From: Brenneria sp. hezel4-2-4
GTDB lineage: Bacteria > Pseudomonadota > Gammaproteobacteria > Enterobacterales > Enterobacteriaceae
Assembly (NCBI RefSeq): GCF_013155275.1
Contig: NZ_JABJXS010000003.1
Location: 496,001 to 560,000 of the forward strand
Reading direction: 5' to 3'
DNA length: 64,000 nt
Shown: piece by piece, positions 1 to 9,467 of the stretch
Layout: every line of letters starts with the position of its first letter
Position numbering within the stretch: the stretch's first letter is position 1
The notes under the pieces: generated by a model
What the model was told of the DNA's origin: nothing
The model's input: the letters and a program-made list of their open reading frames with translations, nothing else
Database searches by the model: none
Position numbers and translations under genes: made by a program

Positions 1-656
1 TTGATATCAGGCAGGCCGATAAGCTGCGCCATTCTGGCCTTTGCTATCAGAACATCCCGTTCGGCATCGGCCAGCGTATCCTGCATTGCCGCCAGCGTCA
101 GACGGGCATCCAGCACGCTGCTGGCTTCGACGCCCGCGGCTACGCCGGCTTTTTGCAAGGCAATCTGCCGTTGGCTTTCGTTAACCAGCGACCGCGCTGC
201 TTTCAGCGTCTGTTGGGACAGCGCCAGTTCCAGCCAGGCTTGCGCGGTCTCCCGTTGCAGACGGGCGCGGATGGTTTCGCTGTTGCTGCGCAGACTATCG
301 GCTTCCACCCGGAATGTTTGCGCCTTGTTTTCGCGTTTGGTGCTGCTGACATAGGTTTGCATGACGCCGATACGTTGCATCGTCATGCCTTCACGCGTCA
401 GTCGGCTACCGCTGTTGCCCCCTAATGGCAGGTTTTCCACGCCGAACCTGAGTTGCGGATCGGGAAGCTGTGTGGCGGAGTCGGCCATGTTTTGCAGCGC
501 GCGAATCTGGTGCTGATTGGCCGACAGATCGGCGGAATAGCGTTCCGCTGCCTGTAAAGCCTGATCAAGGTCCAGATCTGCCGCAAATGACACGGCCGGC
601 AGCCACAGCAACATCGCCAACCACGCTCTTACCGAGAGGTGCCGGGAGGTGTTCAT
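1..656 (-). CDS. Outer-membrane efflux protein of the TolC/CusC type, C-terminus cut by window edge
   Basis: Reading from the ATG at 656 gives about 218 residues before the window ends. The N-terminus is a signal peptide ending near Val-Ser-Phe-Ala-Ala, followed by a mature start rich in Ala, Gln and Leu (heptad-like helices with Arg-Ala-Leu-Gln and Leu-Ala-Leu-Ser-Gln-Gln). This is the periplasmic coiled-coil pattern of outer-membrane factors in tripartite RND pumps. It lies 14 bases downstream of a CusF-like copper chaperone on the same strand, so export of Cu(I)/Ag(I) through a CusCBA-like pump is the best reading. CusB- and CusA-like genes would be expected just outside the window. The family call is firm; the metal substrate is inferred from the neighbour. 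Confidence 0.82.
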   Translation of the reverse strand, partial: MNTSRHLSVRAWLAMLLWLPAVSFAADLDLDQALQAAERYSADLSANQHQIRALQNMADSATQLPDPQLRFGVENLPLGGNSGSRLTREGMTMQRIGVMQTYVSSTKRENKAQTFRVEADSLRSNSETIRARLQRETAQAWLELALSQQTLKAARSLVNESQRQIALQKAGVAAGVEASSVLDARLTLAAMQDTLADAERDVLIAKARMAQLIGLPDI

Positions 657-670
657 ATTTTATCCCCCGG

Positions 671-1003
671 TTATGGTTGCTGTGGCGTAATCGCGGTCAA
701 GGTATAACCACTGTCGCTTTGAATAAAACTGAACGCCACGAGGGTATCCGCCGGTAAGGGATTAAATTCGCCGGAGACGCCGGGCAGCCTGAACGCCATG
801 GTCATGGCCGGCCACTGCAAATCGGCGATCGGACGGTGGGAAATGGTGACGCTGTCGGCATTCCATTGTTTTATCGTACCGGTGGCCTGATACACTCTGG
901 CGGCGGTATCCGGCGGCGTCATGGCGTGATGTTGGTGTCCATTCGCCCACAACGGGGAAGAAAAAAGCAGGCTGGCGATAAACGCCACATAAGCGGTGCG
1001 CAT
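671..1003 (-). CDS. cusF: CusF-like periplasmic copper/silver-binding protein
   Basis: This 110-residue protein has a signal peptide (about 1-20, ending Leu-Trp-Ala) and a small OB-fold domain. The metal ligands of the CusF family are visible: His56, Trp64, Met67 and Met69 in the string QWPAMTMAF. In CusF these bind Cu(I) or Ag(I) through one His, two Met and a cation-pi contact with Trp. The chaperone hands metal to the CusB adaptor of the efflux pump. A His-rich segment just after the cleavage site (HQHH) may add a weak metal site. It sits between a His-rich protein (upstream) and the CusC-like channel gene (downstream), consistent with one copper-responsive operon. Confidence 0.88.
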   Translation of the reverse strand: MRTAYVAFIASLLFSSPLWANGHQHHAMTPPDTAARVYQATGTIKQWNADSVTISHRPIADLQWPAMTMAFRLPGVSGEFNPLPADTLVAFSFIQSDSGYTLTAITPQQP

Positions 1004-1076
1004 AATAATAGCTCCATAAAAACGATGAATAACGGTTGATTACGCCAATCGGCGCAAGCGTGTCATCATCAAAGAG

Positions 1077-1517
1077 CTATTCTCTAAAGCGGCAGAAACG
1101 GATTTCAGCCGGCGGGCCGGCGACAGGGGGAGAGAACCAGACATGATTGGCGCCGTTCGCCTCGTGCGGCTGAGCCGCCAGGACCAGGTCATTGTTGACC
1201 GGGAGAGCCAATGATATCAGAGAGGCATTGTCTTGCTTGATGGTGTCTGGCACACAGTGTTTTTCACACAGCGGCGTCTGCTGGTCGGCCGAAGGTTTCG
1301 CCATCGCATCATGGTGAGAAAAATGCGACGTTGTTTGTTGCAGGTGCGCTTGGTGCTGTATGGATGGAGAGACATGGCTGACGGTCAGGTCGCATTGATG
1401 TCCGGCGATGGCCAGTTGCGCATTCAGAAATAGCCAGCATAACGCTAATAGCCATCCCCACCTGCCTTTGTGGCGCAGATGATGAATGAACGATGGCGAT
1501 AAACCGGATGCTGACAT
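1077..1517 (-). CDS. His/Cys-containing exported or membrane-anchored protein, first gene of the copper operon
   Basis: A 146-residue protein with one hydrophobic segment (about 20-38, GWLLALCWLFLNAQLAIA) that could be a signal peptide or anchor. It is followed by a region with many His residues and the Cys pair of LCEKHCVPD. The C-terminus ends PPAEIRFCRFRE. I do not recognise a named family; short His/Cys proteins of this layout are often found beside copper efflux genes. Translation starts at 1517 behind a good AAGGAAA ribosome site. It is the first gene of the minus-strand run leading to cusF-like and cusC-like genes, with a 73-base gap. A role in periplasmic copper binding is inference. 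Confidence 0.6.
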   Translation of the reverse strand: MSASGLSPSFIHHLRHKGRWGWLLALCWLFLNAQLAIAGHQCDLTVSHVSPSIQHQAHLQQTTSHFSHHDAMAKPSADQQTPLCEKHCVPDTIKQDNASLISLALPVNNDLVLAAQPHEANGANHVWFSPPVAGPPAEIRFCRFRE

Positions 1518-1649
1518 AACGTTTCCTTACAGAAAGTCATGGCAGTGTAATCGTCTGAATCTAACCTCAGCAAGCGGCGAATTGAAGAGTTTTGTAAATT
1601 GGCGGAAGATGCCGCCGTCAATGTTATCAATAGGTTAATTGTTGATTGT

Positions 1650-2699
1650 TTAACCGTTACTGAAAAAAAACTGGTACGTCGTATCAGAACGATAAACGTT
1701 CCCCGGTCTTAACCAACAATCGGGCTGCGGCCAGTTAGGATGATTGGGGCTGTCGGGCAGAAATTCGCTTTCCAGCGCCAGCCCGGCGCAATTTTCATAG
1801 ACGCCGCCTTCGCGCGATGGCGTACCGGCCAGAACGTTTCCGCTATAGAGCTGCAATGCCGGCGCGCTGGTAAATACGCTCATGAGCACGCGGCCATCCG
1901 ACGACCACAGATTGGCCGCCGGACTTTCGCTGGAGCCACAGACTCGGTGCAACAGATAGGCATGATCGTAGCCGCCGACGGCAATCTGATCCTGGTCCCG
2001 CAGGAAGTCCTGTTCCAGCGTTTTGGGTTGACGGAAATCCATTCCGGTGTTTTGCACCTGAGCCAGATCGCCGTTGGGAATACCCGTCTGGTTTACCGGC
2101 AGGTAATAATCGGCGAACAGTTGCAGCCGGTGTCGGCGTACGTCGGTCGGGCTGCCGTCAAGATTAAAATAGGCATGATTGGTTAAGCACACCGGGCAGG
2201 GTTTCTCGGCGGTGGCCCGATACGAGATTTCCAGCGCGTTATGTTCAGTCAGACGATAACATACCTGAACGTTAAGCTGCCCCGGATACCCTTGATCGCC
2301 ATCCGGCGAATACAGTTGGTAGGTGATCTGTGACGCATCCTGACTGAGCATGCGCCAGCGCCGGGTGTGAAACCCCTCCGGTCCGCCATGTAGCTGGTTC
2401 CGGCCCTGATTGGCGGTCAGATGAAAAATGTCATTTCCGCGACGGATCGTGGCATTGGCGATGCGGTTGGCATAACGTCCAATCGATGCGCCGAGATAGG
2501 CGTTTTGTTGCGGATATTGCTCAGGCGATGCGCAGCCCAGCAGTACTTCCCGAATCCCGTCCTGTACCGGAAGCTGACAGGAAAGCCAGGTTGCGCCCCA
2601 GTCCATAAAGCAAACGCGCATGCCAGCCAGGTTCTGTAGCGTGGTTAACTGAAACGGCTGACCGTCCGGCGCCAGCGCCGCGGTTTTTTCATCCAACAT
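1650..2699 (-). CDS. galM: Aldose 1-epimerase (galactose mutarotase)
   Basis: A 349-residue protein, close to the usual 346 of enteric GalM, which interconverts the alpha and beta anomers of galactose and glucose in the cytoplasm. Visible family motifs are the substrate-binding NRIANA region near residue 80, the catalytic-His segment TNHAYFNL (about 170-177) and the acidic LALESEFLPDSPNHPNWP near the C-terminus, which carries the catalytic Glu. The start at 2699 follows an AGGAG site. It lies only 24 bases after galE, where galT and galK normally intervene, so galactokinase and uridylyltransferase are missing from this operon. Confidence 0.95.
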   Translation of the reverse strand: MLDEKTAALAPDGQPFQLTTLQNLAGMRVCFMDWGATWLSCQLPVQDGIREVLLGCASPEQYPQQNAYLGASIGRYANRIANATIRRGNDIFHLTANQGRNQLHGGPEGFHTRRWRMLSQDASQITYQLYSPDGDQGYPGQLNVQVCYRLTEHNALEISYRATAEKPCPVCLTNHAYFNLDGSPTDVRRHRLQLFADYYLPVNQTGIPNGDLAQVQNTGMDFRQPKTLEQDFLRDQDQIAVGGYDHAYLLHRVCGSSESPAANLWSSDGRVLMSVFTSAPALQLYSGNVLAGTPSREGGVYENCAGLALESEFLPDSPNHPNWPQPDCWLRPGNVYRSDTTYQFFFSNG

Positions 2700-2723
2700 A
2701 CGTTGCTCCTGTGATGCACGACG

Positions 2724-3740
2724 TTAGTCCGGATAGCCCTCAGGGTGGGCGGATTGCCAGCGCCAGGTATCCTGAGCCATTTCTTCCAGCGAGCGTGTGA
2801 CCCGCCAGTTCAGGTCGGCGGCGGCTTTTTCCGCATCGGCCCAATAGGCGGCCAGGTCGCCCTGCCGGCGTGGCGCGAAGTGGTAGGCAACAGGTTTGCC
2901 GCAAGCCTCGCTGAAAGCGTCAACCACCTGTAATACGCTGTAGCCGACTCCGGCGCCCAGATTGTAAATGTGAACTCCGGCGCGGTCTTGCAGCCTATTC
3001 ATCGCCGCGACGTGTCCATCGGCCAGATCGACGACATGGATATAATCACGTACGCCCGTGCCGTCCGCCGTCGGATAGTCATTGCCGAAAATAGCCAGTG
3101 ATTCCCGGCGGCCAACCGCAACCTGGGCGATATAAGGCATCAGGTTGTTGGGCGTTCCCTGGGGATCCTCGCCCATTTCGCCTGAAGGGTGCGCGCCCAC
3201 CGGATTGAAATAGCGCAGCAGGGCGATGCTCCACTCCGGTTGTGCATGTTGCAAATCTTGTAAAATTTGCTCGACCATCAGCTTGCTGCGGCCGTAAGGG
3301 CTGGCGGGATGGCCCGTCGGGAAGCTTTCCTGATACGGGATTTGGGGCTGATCGCCATAAACCGTGGCGGAGGAGCTGAAAATCAGGTTCTTCACGCCGG
3401 CTTTTTTCATCGCCTCAACCAGCGTCAGCGTGCCATAGACATTATTGCCATAATAATCGAGCGGCTGCCGAACGGATTCCCCGACGGCTTTCAGGCCTGC
3501 AAAGTGGATCACGGAGCCAATGGCATGGCGGGAAAAAATGTCATTCAGCAACGCGCCGTCACGGATATCGCCCTGATAAAAAACGGGGGTTTTCCCGGTC
3601 AATTGCGTTATGGTTTTAACCACGCTGGCTTTGCTATTGCATAAATTGTCGAGAATGATCGGGTGATGCCCGGCGGCCAGCAGTTGTACACAGGTATGGC
3701 TTCCTATGTAACCGCATCCCCCCGTAACCAGAACGTTCAT
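2724..3740 (-). CDS. galE: UDP-glucose 4-epimerase
   Basis: A 338-residue short-chain dehydrogenase-type enzyme, the same length as E. coli GalE. The NAD-binding motif GGCGYIGSH is at about 7-15, and the catalytic Tyr-Lys pair is in SPYGRSK (Tyr near 149, Lys near 153). The C-terminus carries the UDP-sugar-binding region (NLGAGVGYSVLQVVDAF). It interconverts UDP-glucose and UDP-galactose, supplying UDP-galactose for surface polysaccharides or using it for galactose breakdown. With galT and galK absent here and a large polysaccharide locus elsewhere in the window, a supply role is likely. It is first in a two-gene minus-strand operon with galM. Confidence 0.97.
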   Translation of the reverse strand: MNVLVTGGCGYIGSHTCVQLLAAGHHPIILDNLCNSKASVVKTITQLTGKTPVFYQGDIRDGALLNDIFSRHAIGSVIHFAGLKAVGESVRQPLDYYGNNVYGTLTLVEAMKKAGVKNLIFSSSATVYGDQPQIPYQESFPTGHPASPYGRSKLMVEQILQDLQHAQPEWSIALLRYFNPVGAHPSGEMGEDPQGTPNNLMPYIAQVAVGRRESLAIFGNDYPTADGTGVRDYIHVVDLADGHVAAMNRLQDRAGVHIYNLGAGVGYSVLQVVDAFSEACGKPVAYHFAPRRQGDLAAYWADAEKAAADLNWRVTRSLEEMAQDTWRWQSAHPEGYPD

Positions 3741-3899
3741 AATGACCTCTGTTGTGACGATTTGACAAAAAATAACATGGCTTGCTGCCGGGAAAGGTGA
3801 TCCACGGCGAAAACAGCGCCGGTTATTATCGATGGTATAGAATTCTGATTTGGCTTGAGAAAATCAATCGGAATCCAGAGGGATTTTACTTTTTGTTAG

Positions 3900-5384
3900 T
3901 TAACCAGAAGCGGGGCGAACCTCTTCCGTCTGGTAGTCATAGACATCGTCTCTGGCAACGAACGTTAGCCGGTGCGTAATGCACAGCGGCGCATCCTCCG
4001 CATGATGAGAGACGAAGAGCAATTGCGTATCGCCTTCGCTGATTAAAACATCCAGCCAGCGCCGCACCAACTGACGGTTAAGCGGATCTAATCCCTGCAA
4101 CGGTTCGTCGAGGATCAGCAAAGCGGGGTGTTTGACCAATGCTCTGGCGATCAGCGTCAGCCGCTGTTGGCCCCAGGACAGCGATTGAAACGGCGTATCG
4201 GCGATAGCGCCGTCAAGACCCAGCAACGCCAGCCACTGGTCGGTTAATTGGCGCTGGCGGTCGGAAACCGCCTGATAAATGCCGATAGAATCAAAAAAAC
4301 CGGACAAAATAACGTTGCGCACGCTGACGCTGACGCGGTAATCAAGATGCAGGCTGCTGCTGACGTAGCCGATATGCCGTTTGATATCCCAGATGGTTTC
4401 TCCGCTTCCTCGTCGACGGCCAAACAGCGTGAGATCGTTGCTGTAGCCTTGCGGGTGGTCGCCGGTAATCAGGCTCAGCAGGGTGGATTTGCCTGCGCCG
4501 TTCGGGCCGACAATCTGCCAGTGTTGGCCGGGCAGCACTTCCCAGGTTAATCCGTGCAGGATCGGGCGATCGTTGTACTTCACGATGCCGTTGCGCAGCG
4601 TGATGCGCGGTTGGTCGGCGGGCAGCGCGGCAGACTGCCGGGGATCTTCCGGTTCAGGGAGCGCGGTGCCTGACAGCTTTTCACTGTAGGCCAACTGAGC
4701 GATGAGAGCTTCCGACAGGATATCCTTACGGTCTCCGTTACGGGTCAACGTGCAGTCGGCAAGGATACCGACGTGATTGATGAAATCAGGAATATCGTCA
4801 AAGCGATTGAGGATCAGCACCAGCGTATATCCCTGGCCGGCAAGCTCCGGCAGTCGCGCGGCAAGTTGAGCGCGCGAGGACACGTCAAGTCCGTCGAAAG
4901 GCTCGTCCAGAATAAGCAGGTCGGGCTGCGGCATCAACGCCTGACACAGCATGGTTTTACGTGTCTCGCCGGTGGAAAGATACTTGAAGCGGCGATCCAG
5001 CAGAGGCTCGATACCAAACTGTTGTGCGAGCTGCCGGCAGCGAACCGGATCGTTTACCGTATCCTGGATCACGTCTGCGGTGGTGCGACCGGTGTCGTCT
5101 TCATCGGCGCTTAGCATGTCGGTATTGTTGCGCTGCCATTCCGCACTGACCAACTGCTGCAACTGTTCAAAGGATAATCGGACGATGCGCTGAAAATCGC
5201 ACCGGCGTTCGCCGCTCAGCAGCGACAACTCGCCGGACAAGGCCCGCGCCAGCGCCGATTTTCCGCTGCCGTTTGCGCCGACGAACGCCCAGCTTTGATG
5301 TTGCGCGAGGGTCAGTTCATCCAGACGCAACATACGGGTATCACTTAGCCGGAATAACCCTTGCGATATTTTCAACAACGACAT
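3900..5384 (-). CDS. modF: ModF, tandem ABC ATPase of the molybdate regulon
   Basis: A 494-residue protein with two ABC ATPase domains and no membrane segment. Walker A motifs are at about 36-43 (GANGSGKS) and 292-299 (GPNGAGKS), and each half has an ABC signature and a LLILDEP Walker B. It is nearly collinear with E. coli ModF, whose exact function is not settled (earlier called PhrA). I chose the ATG at 5384 rather than the one at 5402: a GGAAGG site lies about eight bases upstream, and the product then begins MSLLKISQG like its homologues. It follows modE on the same strand with a 112-base gap. Confidence 0.93.
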   Translation of the reverse strand: MSLLKISQGLFRLSDTRMLRLDELTLAQHQSWAFVGANGSGKSALARALSGELSLLSGERRCDFQRIVRLSFEQLQQLVSAEWQRNNTDMLSADEDDTGRTTADVIQDTVNDPVRCRQLAQQFGIEPLLDRRFKYLSTGETRKTMLCQALMPQPDLLILDEPFDGLDVSSRAQLAARLPELAGQGYTLVLILNRFDDIPDFINHVGILADCTLTRNGDRKDILSEALIAQLAYSEKLSGTALPEPEDPRQSAALPADQPRITLRNGIVKYNDRPILHGLTWEVLPGQHWQIVGPNGAGKSTLLSLITGDHPQGYSNDLTLFGRRRGSGETIWDIKRHIGYVSSSLHLDYRVSVSVRNVILSGFFDSIGIYQAVSDRQRQLTDQWLALLGLDGAIADTPFQSLSWGQQRLTLIARALVKHPALLILDEPLQGLDPLNRQLVRRWLDVLISEGDTQLLFVSHHAEDAPLCITHRLTFVARDDVYDYQTEEVRPASG

Positions 5385-5496
5385 TTTTCTACCTTCCTGC
5401 ATCGGGGTGTAAAATTTAGCGATGGCGGTTTTTGCGCATGCTATTTGTTTGTCGGAAATAAACCCACCCAGGCGGTCTATTCGATCGGGTTAATGT

Positions 5497-6288
5497 TTAG
5501 CAGAGCGTCGCGATAATGACTCTGTCGGCATTAAAATACGCGCTGACGTCCTGATCGCGCCTGAGCTGCTGTTGTGAGACAACATCATTGGGAACGGTGG
5601 CGCACAGCGTCTCCCCGCCGGCCAGTGCGATCAACACCTCGCTGTTTTCAGCGCCGGGCTGAATGCTGCTGATCCGCCCCTGAAGGCGGTTATCCGCTTT
5701 CGTTGCCGGGGAGGACGCCGCGCATACGTTCACCCAGGGCGCCTTAATCAGCACCAACACTTCCTTTCCCGATTTGAGTTGTAACCGCTCGGCGCTGTGT
5801 TGGGTTATCAATGCGCTGATGGAGGTTTTACCATCGGCGAGCAAAATATCCACATGCTGTTGCACTTGCCCATCGTCGCGTGCGAGCACGGTTCCAAAAA
5901 ATTGGTTACGCGCGCTGGTTTGTAGCGAAAAACGCGCAATGGCCGCCAACAGGCTGTCCAGCGGTAAATCGTCTTCCTGCAATACATCAAAAGCCTTTTG
6001 CTGGATTTGCGCCATCAGGTCATAAAGCTGAATCAACCGTTCGCCATAGCGGGTGAGCCGGGCGCCGCCGCCGCCTTTGCCGCCGGTCATGCGCTCGACC
6101 AATGTTTGCTCAGCTAACTGATTCATTTCGTTGATGGCATCCCAGGCGCTTTTATAACTGATCCCCGCCAGCTTGGCTCCCTGACTGATTGAACCGGTAT
6201 GACGGACTTGTTTCAGTAAGTCGATGCGCCGCGGGTCGGCAAACAACCGCTGCTGGAGTTTCAGGGTAAGAAGGATTTCAGCTTGCAT
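5497..6288 (-). CDS. modE: ModE, molybdate-responsive transcription regulator
   Basis: A 263-residue regulator (E. coli ModE is 262). The N-terminal winged helix-turn-helix includes SISQGAKLAGISYKSAWDAI (about 33-52) and a Gly-rich wing (GGKGGGG). Two tandem Mop/TOBE molybdate-binding domains follow, beginning near SARNQFFGTV and NRLQGRISSI. Bound to molybdate, ModE dimers repress modABC and activate some molybdoenzyme genes. It is transcribed away from acrZ and modABC, and a matching operator palindrome lies just upstream of modA. The fdnGHI genes in this window encode a molybdoenzyme that depends on this uptake system. Confidence 0.95.
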   Translation of the reverse strand: MQAEILLTLKLQQRLFADPRRIDLLKQVRHTGSISQGAKLAGISYKSAWDAINEMNQLAEQTLVERMTGGKGGGGARLTRYGERLIQLYDLMAQIQQKAFDVLQEDDLPLDSLLAAIARFSLQTSARNQFFGTVLARDDGQVQQHVDILLADGKTSISALITQHSAERLQLKSGKEVLVLIKAPWVNVCAASSPATKADNRLQGRISSIQPGAENSEVLIALAGGETLCATVPNDVVSQQQLRRDQDVSAYFNADRVIIATLC

Positions 6289-6485
6289 GGCTAAGGGCCT
6301 GATGATGTTTCATTTTATCAGTCTGTATTGTCGTCATTTTTTCCATCCGGGGCAAATCGCACGAATGGCCGCCTTATTTTCTTTGATTGGGTTAAACTGT
6401 GGGGAAGTCACTATGACTATGATAGAAACAGTTTATTGCGTTAGCCACGGGATTAACGCTGACCGTTGCGATAAGTGAGGTAAGC

Positions 6486-6641
6486 ATGTTGGAATTATTA
6501 ACGAGTCTGCTATTTGCCATAGCCATGGTGCCGGTCATGATGGCGATTATTCTGGGCGCCATTTATGGCCTGGGCGAGGTGTTTAACGTTCTTTCGAACA
6601 TAGGTCATTTAGAAGATCGCACCGCTAAAAAGCAGCATTGA
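6486..6641 (+). CDS. acrZ: AcrZ, small inner-membrane partner of the AcrAB-TolC efflux pump
   Basis: A 51-residue protein starting [15 protein letters not shown], with a single transmembrane helix and the family string [13 protein letters not shown]. In E. coli AcrZ (49 residues, formerly YbhT) binds the membrane face of AcrB and changes its drug preference. The gene has the same position as in E. coli, between the divergent modE and modABC. Its own C-terminal tail ([14 protein letters not shown]) differs from E. coli, as is usual for this protein. The start is supported by the preceding GAGGTAAGC ribosome-binding sequence. Confidence 0.92.
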   Translation: MLELLTSLLFAIAMVPVMMAIILGAIYGLGEVFNVLSNIGHLEDRTAKKQH

Positions 6642-6745
6642 TTGACTTTTTTACTCCCCTGATTTTGATGTCCGGCGTTCCGCCGGACATTTCCTCCCGC
6701 TTGCGCCGACCGTCCCGATAAATTGCATGACAGTCGCTGATTTTT

Positions 6746-6769
6746 CGTTATATGATTCATTACATAACG
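6746..6769 (+). promoter_or_regulatory. ModE operator upstream of modA
   Basis: The inverted repeat CGTTATAT (6746-6753) and ACATAACG (6762-6769), separated by eight bases, matches the known ModE recognition pattern of paired CGnTATAT-type half-sites. It ends 20 bases before the modA start codon, a position from which ModE-molybdate would block transcription of modABC. Confidence 0.85.
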
Positions 6770-6789
6770 GTAACGGTCGGGAGACGAAG

Positions 6790-7563
6790 ATGAAACGGCA
6801 ATGGTTGAAAGGGTTTGCTGCGCTGGCGCTCAGCGTAGGGATGGCGGTTCCGGCAATGGCGGCGGAAGAAAAGGTGACGGTCTTCGCCGCGGCTTCACTG
6901 ACGAATGCATTGCAAGAGATTGCCACACAGTACCAGAAAGAGAAAAACGTCACGATTGTCGCTTCCTTCGCATCATCGTCGACGCTGGCGCGCCAGATTG
7001 AGCAGGGGGCGCCTGCCGATATGTTTATTTCCGCCGATCAGCAGTGGATGAATTACGTCCAGGATAAAAATCTGATAGAAACGGATAGCCGTTATACGCT
7101 GTTAGGCAATGAACTGGTGGTGATTGCCCCCAGCACCAGCCCGCTGAAAGATCTCGCCATCAATGAAAATACCGACTGGAAAAGTCTGCTGAAAGAGGGA
7201 CGATTGGCCGTGGGCGACCCGGACCATGTTCCCGCCGGTATCTATGCCAAAGAAGCGCTGCAAAACTTAAAAGCCTGGGATGCCCTTTCCCCCTTGATGG
7301 CGCGCGCGAATAGCGTCCGCGCCGCCATGGCGTTGGTTGAGCGTGAAGAAGCGCCGCTGGGTATTGTGTATGGTTCGGATGTCGTCGCCAGCGATAAGGT
7401 CAAGGTGGTCGGATTATTTCCCGCCAACAGCCATAAACCGGTGGAATATCCGATGGCGATAGTAAAAGATCGTACAAATCCGGCGGTGACCGCTTTTTAC
7501 GCGCAATTGAAAACACCGGAAGCCGCGGCGATCTTTAAACGCTATGGATTCACTCCCCGTTAA
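6790..7563 (+). CDS. modA: Periplasmic molybdate-binding protein
   Basis: A 257-residue protein with a Sec signal peptide (MKRQWLKGF...VPAMA, cleavage after about residue 24) and a mature start AEEKVTVFAAASLTNAL typical of ModA. The oxyanion-binding segments are present: AAASL near the start, FASSSTLARQIEQGAPADMF with its conserved Ser, and the later GIVYGSD with Tyr. It captures molybdate (and tungstate) in the periplasm and delivers it to ModB. The start at 6790 was chosen over an upstream ATG at 6727 because that one would place the operator inside the coding region and hide the signal peptide. Confidence 0.96.
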   Translation: MKRQWLKGFAALALSVGMAVPAMAAEEKVTVFAAASLTNALQEIATQYQKEKNVTIVASFASSSTLARQIEQGAPADMFISADQQWMNYVQDKNLIETDSRYTLLGNELVVIAPSTSPLKDLAINENTDWKSLLKEGRLAVGDPDHVPAGIYAKEALQNLKAWDALSPLMARANSVRAAMALVEREEAPLGIVYGSDVVASDKVKVVGLFPANSHKPVEYPMAIVKDRTNPAVTAFYAQLKTPEAAAIFKRYGFTPR

Positions 7564-7580
7564 TGATGCTAAGTGACTAG

Positions 7581-8267
7581 ATGCTAAGTGACTATGAGTG
7601 GCAGGCCGTTGAGCTGAGCCTCAAAGTTTCTGTTGTGGCTGTGATTTGCAGCCTGCCGCTGGGGATACTGATGGCGTGGGTTTTGGTGCGCTGTCGGTTC
7701 CCCGGTAAATCACTGCTTGATAGTATTATCCATCTGCCGCTGGTGTTGCCGCCGGTCGTCATTGGCTATGTGTTGCTGATTGCGATGGGGCGTCGCGGGA
7801 TTATTGGCGTCTGGCTGTATGAGTGGTTTGGTTTTAGCTTCAGTTTCAGTTGGCGCGGCGCGGCGCTGGCGTCGGCGATCGTCGCTTTTCCCCTGATGGT
7901 CAGAGCGATTCGTTTGTCGCTGGAAGCGGTGGATACGCGTCTTGAACAGGCTGCCCGTACGTTAGGGGCGGCGCCCTGGCGGGTATTTTTTACCGTTACC
8001 TTACCGCTTTCCTTTCCCGGCATCGTTGTCGGCACGGTGTTGGCCTTTGCCCGCTCGTTGGGGGAATTCGGCGCCACCATCACTTTTGTTTCCAATATTC
8101 CCGGAGAGACCAGAACCATCCCGCTGGCGATGTATACGCTGATCGAAACCCCCGGCGCGGAGTCCGCCGCCGCGCGGCTGTGCATCATTGCGATTGCGCT
8201 CTCGCTGGTGTCGCTGTTACTGTCGGAATGGTTGACGCGCTGGAGCCGTAAGCGGCTGGGGGGATAA
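7581..8267 (+). CDS. modB: Molybdate ABC transporter permease
   Basis: A 228-residue inner-membrane protein with about five hydrophobic helices. The ABC-permease EAA loop is visible as [21 protein letters not shown] (about residues 121-141). It is nearly the same length as E. coli ModB (229) and collinear with it, including the [21 protein letters not shown] stretch. It forms the channel through which molybdate enters. It starts 17 bases after modA, and its stop codon overlaps the modC start by one base (TAATG), indicating translational coupling. Confidence 0.96.
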   Translation: MLSDYEWQAVELSLKVSVVAVICSLPLGILMAWVLVRCRFPGKSLLDSIIHLPLVLPPVVIGYVLLIAMGRRGIIGVWLYEWFGFSFSFSWRGAALASAIVAFPLMVRAIRLSLEAVDTRLEQAARTLGAAPWRVFFTVTLPLSFPGIVVGTVLAFARSLGEFGATITFVSNIPGETRTIPLAMYTLIETPGAESAAARLCIIAIALSLVSLLLSEWLTRWSRKRLGG

Positions 8268-9325
8268 TGCTACAACTCGATTTTAACCAGCAGCTTGGCG
8301 AACTGGACCTCAGCGTTAAGGCGGATTTGCCCGCCAGCGGCATTACCGCCGTTTTTGGCGTCTCCGGCGCGGGGAAAACATCGTTAATCAACGCCATTGT
8401 GGGATTGACCCAGCCCAGGTCAGGGCGCATCGTTCTCAACGATCGGGTGTTGGTGGATACCCGGCGGCGTATTTCCCTGCCGCCGGAAAAGCGTCATGTC
8501 GGCTATGTGTTTCAGGATGCCCGCCTGTTCCCGCATTATCGGGTGCGCGGCAATCTGCGCTATGGCATGGCGGCGCATATGTCGCAACAGTTTGATGATA
8601 TTGTCGCGCTGTTGGGGATTGAACATTTACTGCATCGCTATCCGCTAACGTTATCGGGTGGGGAAAAGCAGCGCGTGGCGATTGGTCGCGCATTATTGAC
8701 CGCGCCGGAACTGCTGCTGATGGATGAGCCGTTGGCCTCCCTCGATTTACCGCGCAAACGGGAACTGTTGCCCTATCTGGAGCGGCTGGCGAAAGAAGTG
8801 AACATTCCCATCCTGTATGTCAGCCACAGTATGGAAGAAATTCTTCGGCTGGCGGATCGTGTTTTGGTATTGGATCAGGGCAAAGTAAAGGCGCTGGGAG
8901 GGCTGGAGGAAGTCTGGGCCAGCAGTGCGTTACGCCCCTGGCTGCCGCGGGAAGAGCAAAGCAGCATATTGAACGTCCGTGTGCTTGCGCACCACGACCG
9001 TTACGCGATGACCGCGCTGTCGCTGGGCGACCGGCATCTGTGGGTGGGAAAGGTGGACGCGCCTACGGACACGCCGTTGCGTATCCGCATTAACGCCGCC
9101 GATGTATCGCTGGTGCTCGCGCCGCCCGAAGTGAGCAGTATCCGTAATATTCTCCCTGCCGATGTGGTGGAGTGCATTGAGGTTGACGACCAGGTAGAAG
9201 TTAAGCTGGTTGTCGGCAACCAGATTCTATGGGCAAGGATCTCGCCGTGGGCGCGCGACGATCTGGCCTTGCATCCGCAGCAGCAACTTTATGCGCAGGT
9301 AAAAAGCGTTTCGATAACGGCTTAA
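8267..9325 (+). CDS. modC: Molybdate ABC transporter ATPase
   Basis: A 352-residue protein with an N-terminal ABC ATPase domain (Walker A GVSGAGKT at 31-38, signature [13 protein letters not shown], Walker [13 protein letters not shown]) and a C-terminal regulatory Mop/TOBE domain beginning near residue 290 ([19 protein letters not shown]). It energises ModB; in ModC-type transporters the C-terminal domain can bind molybdate and inhibit transport. It is the last gene of the modABC operon. The following 142 bases before glk contain no clear terminator. Confidence 0.96.
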   Translation: MLQLDFNQQLGELDLSVKADLPASGITAVFGVSGAGKTSLINAIVGLTQPRSGRIVLNDRVLVDTRRRISLPPEKRHVGYVFQDARLFPHYRVRGNLRYGMAAHMSQQFDDIVALLGIEHLLHRYPLTLSGGEKQRVAIGRALLTAPELLLMDEPLASLDLPRKRELLPYLERLAKEVNIPILYVSHSMEEILRLADRVLVLDQGKVKALGGLEEVWASSALRPWLPREEQSSILNVRVLAHHDRYAMTALSLGDRHLWVGKVDAPTDTPLRIRINAADVSLVLAPPEVSSIRNILPADVVECIEVDDQVEVKLVVGNQILWARISPWARDDLALHPQQQLYAQVKSVSITA

Positions 9326-9467
9326 CATACTGATTATTTTTTTAAAATCCTGTCTGAAAAAATCCGCTTTGATTTCTTCCCTGAATATTGTGTGCTGTGT
9401 TGTCGCGATTTGAATAAGGTCGCGTTATCGTAACCACATTATCTTTTCAATTTGGGGAAGTAACACA

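Noticed and set aside
1-354. Plus-strand reading frame of 117 codons at the window start
   Set aside because: It is antisense to the TolC/CusC-type gene on the minus strand, which has a signal peptide and the family's helical pattern.
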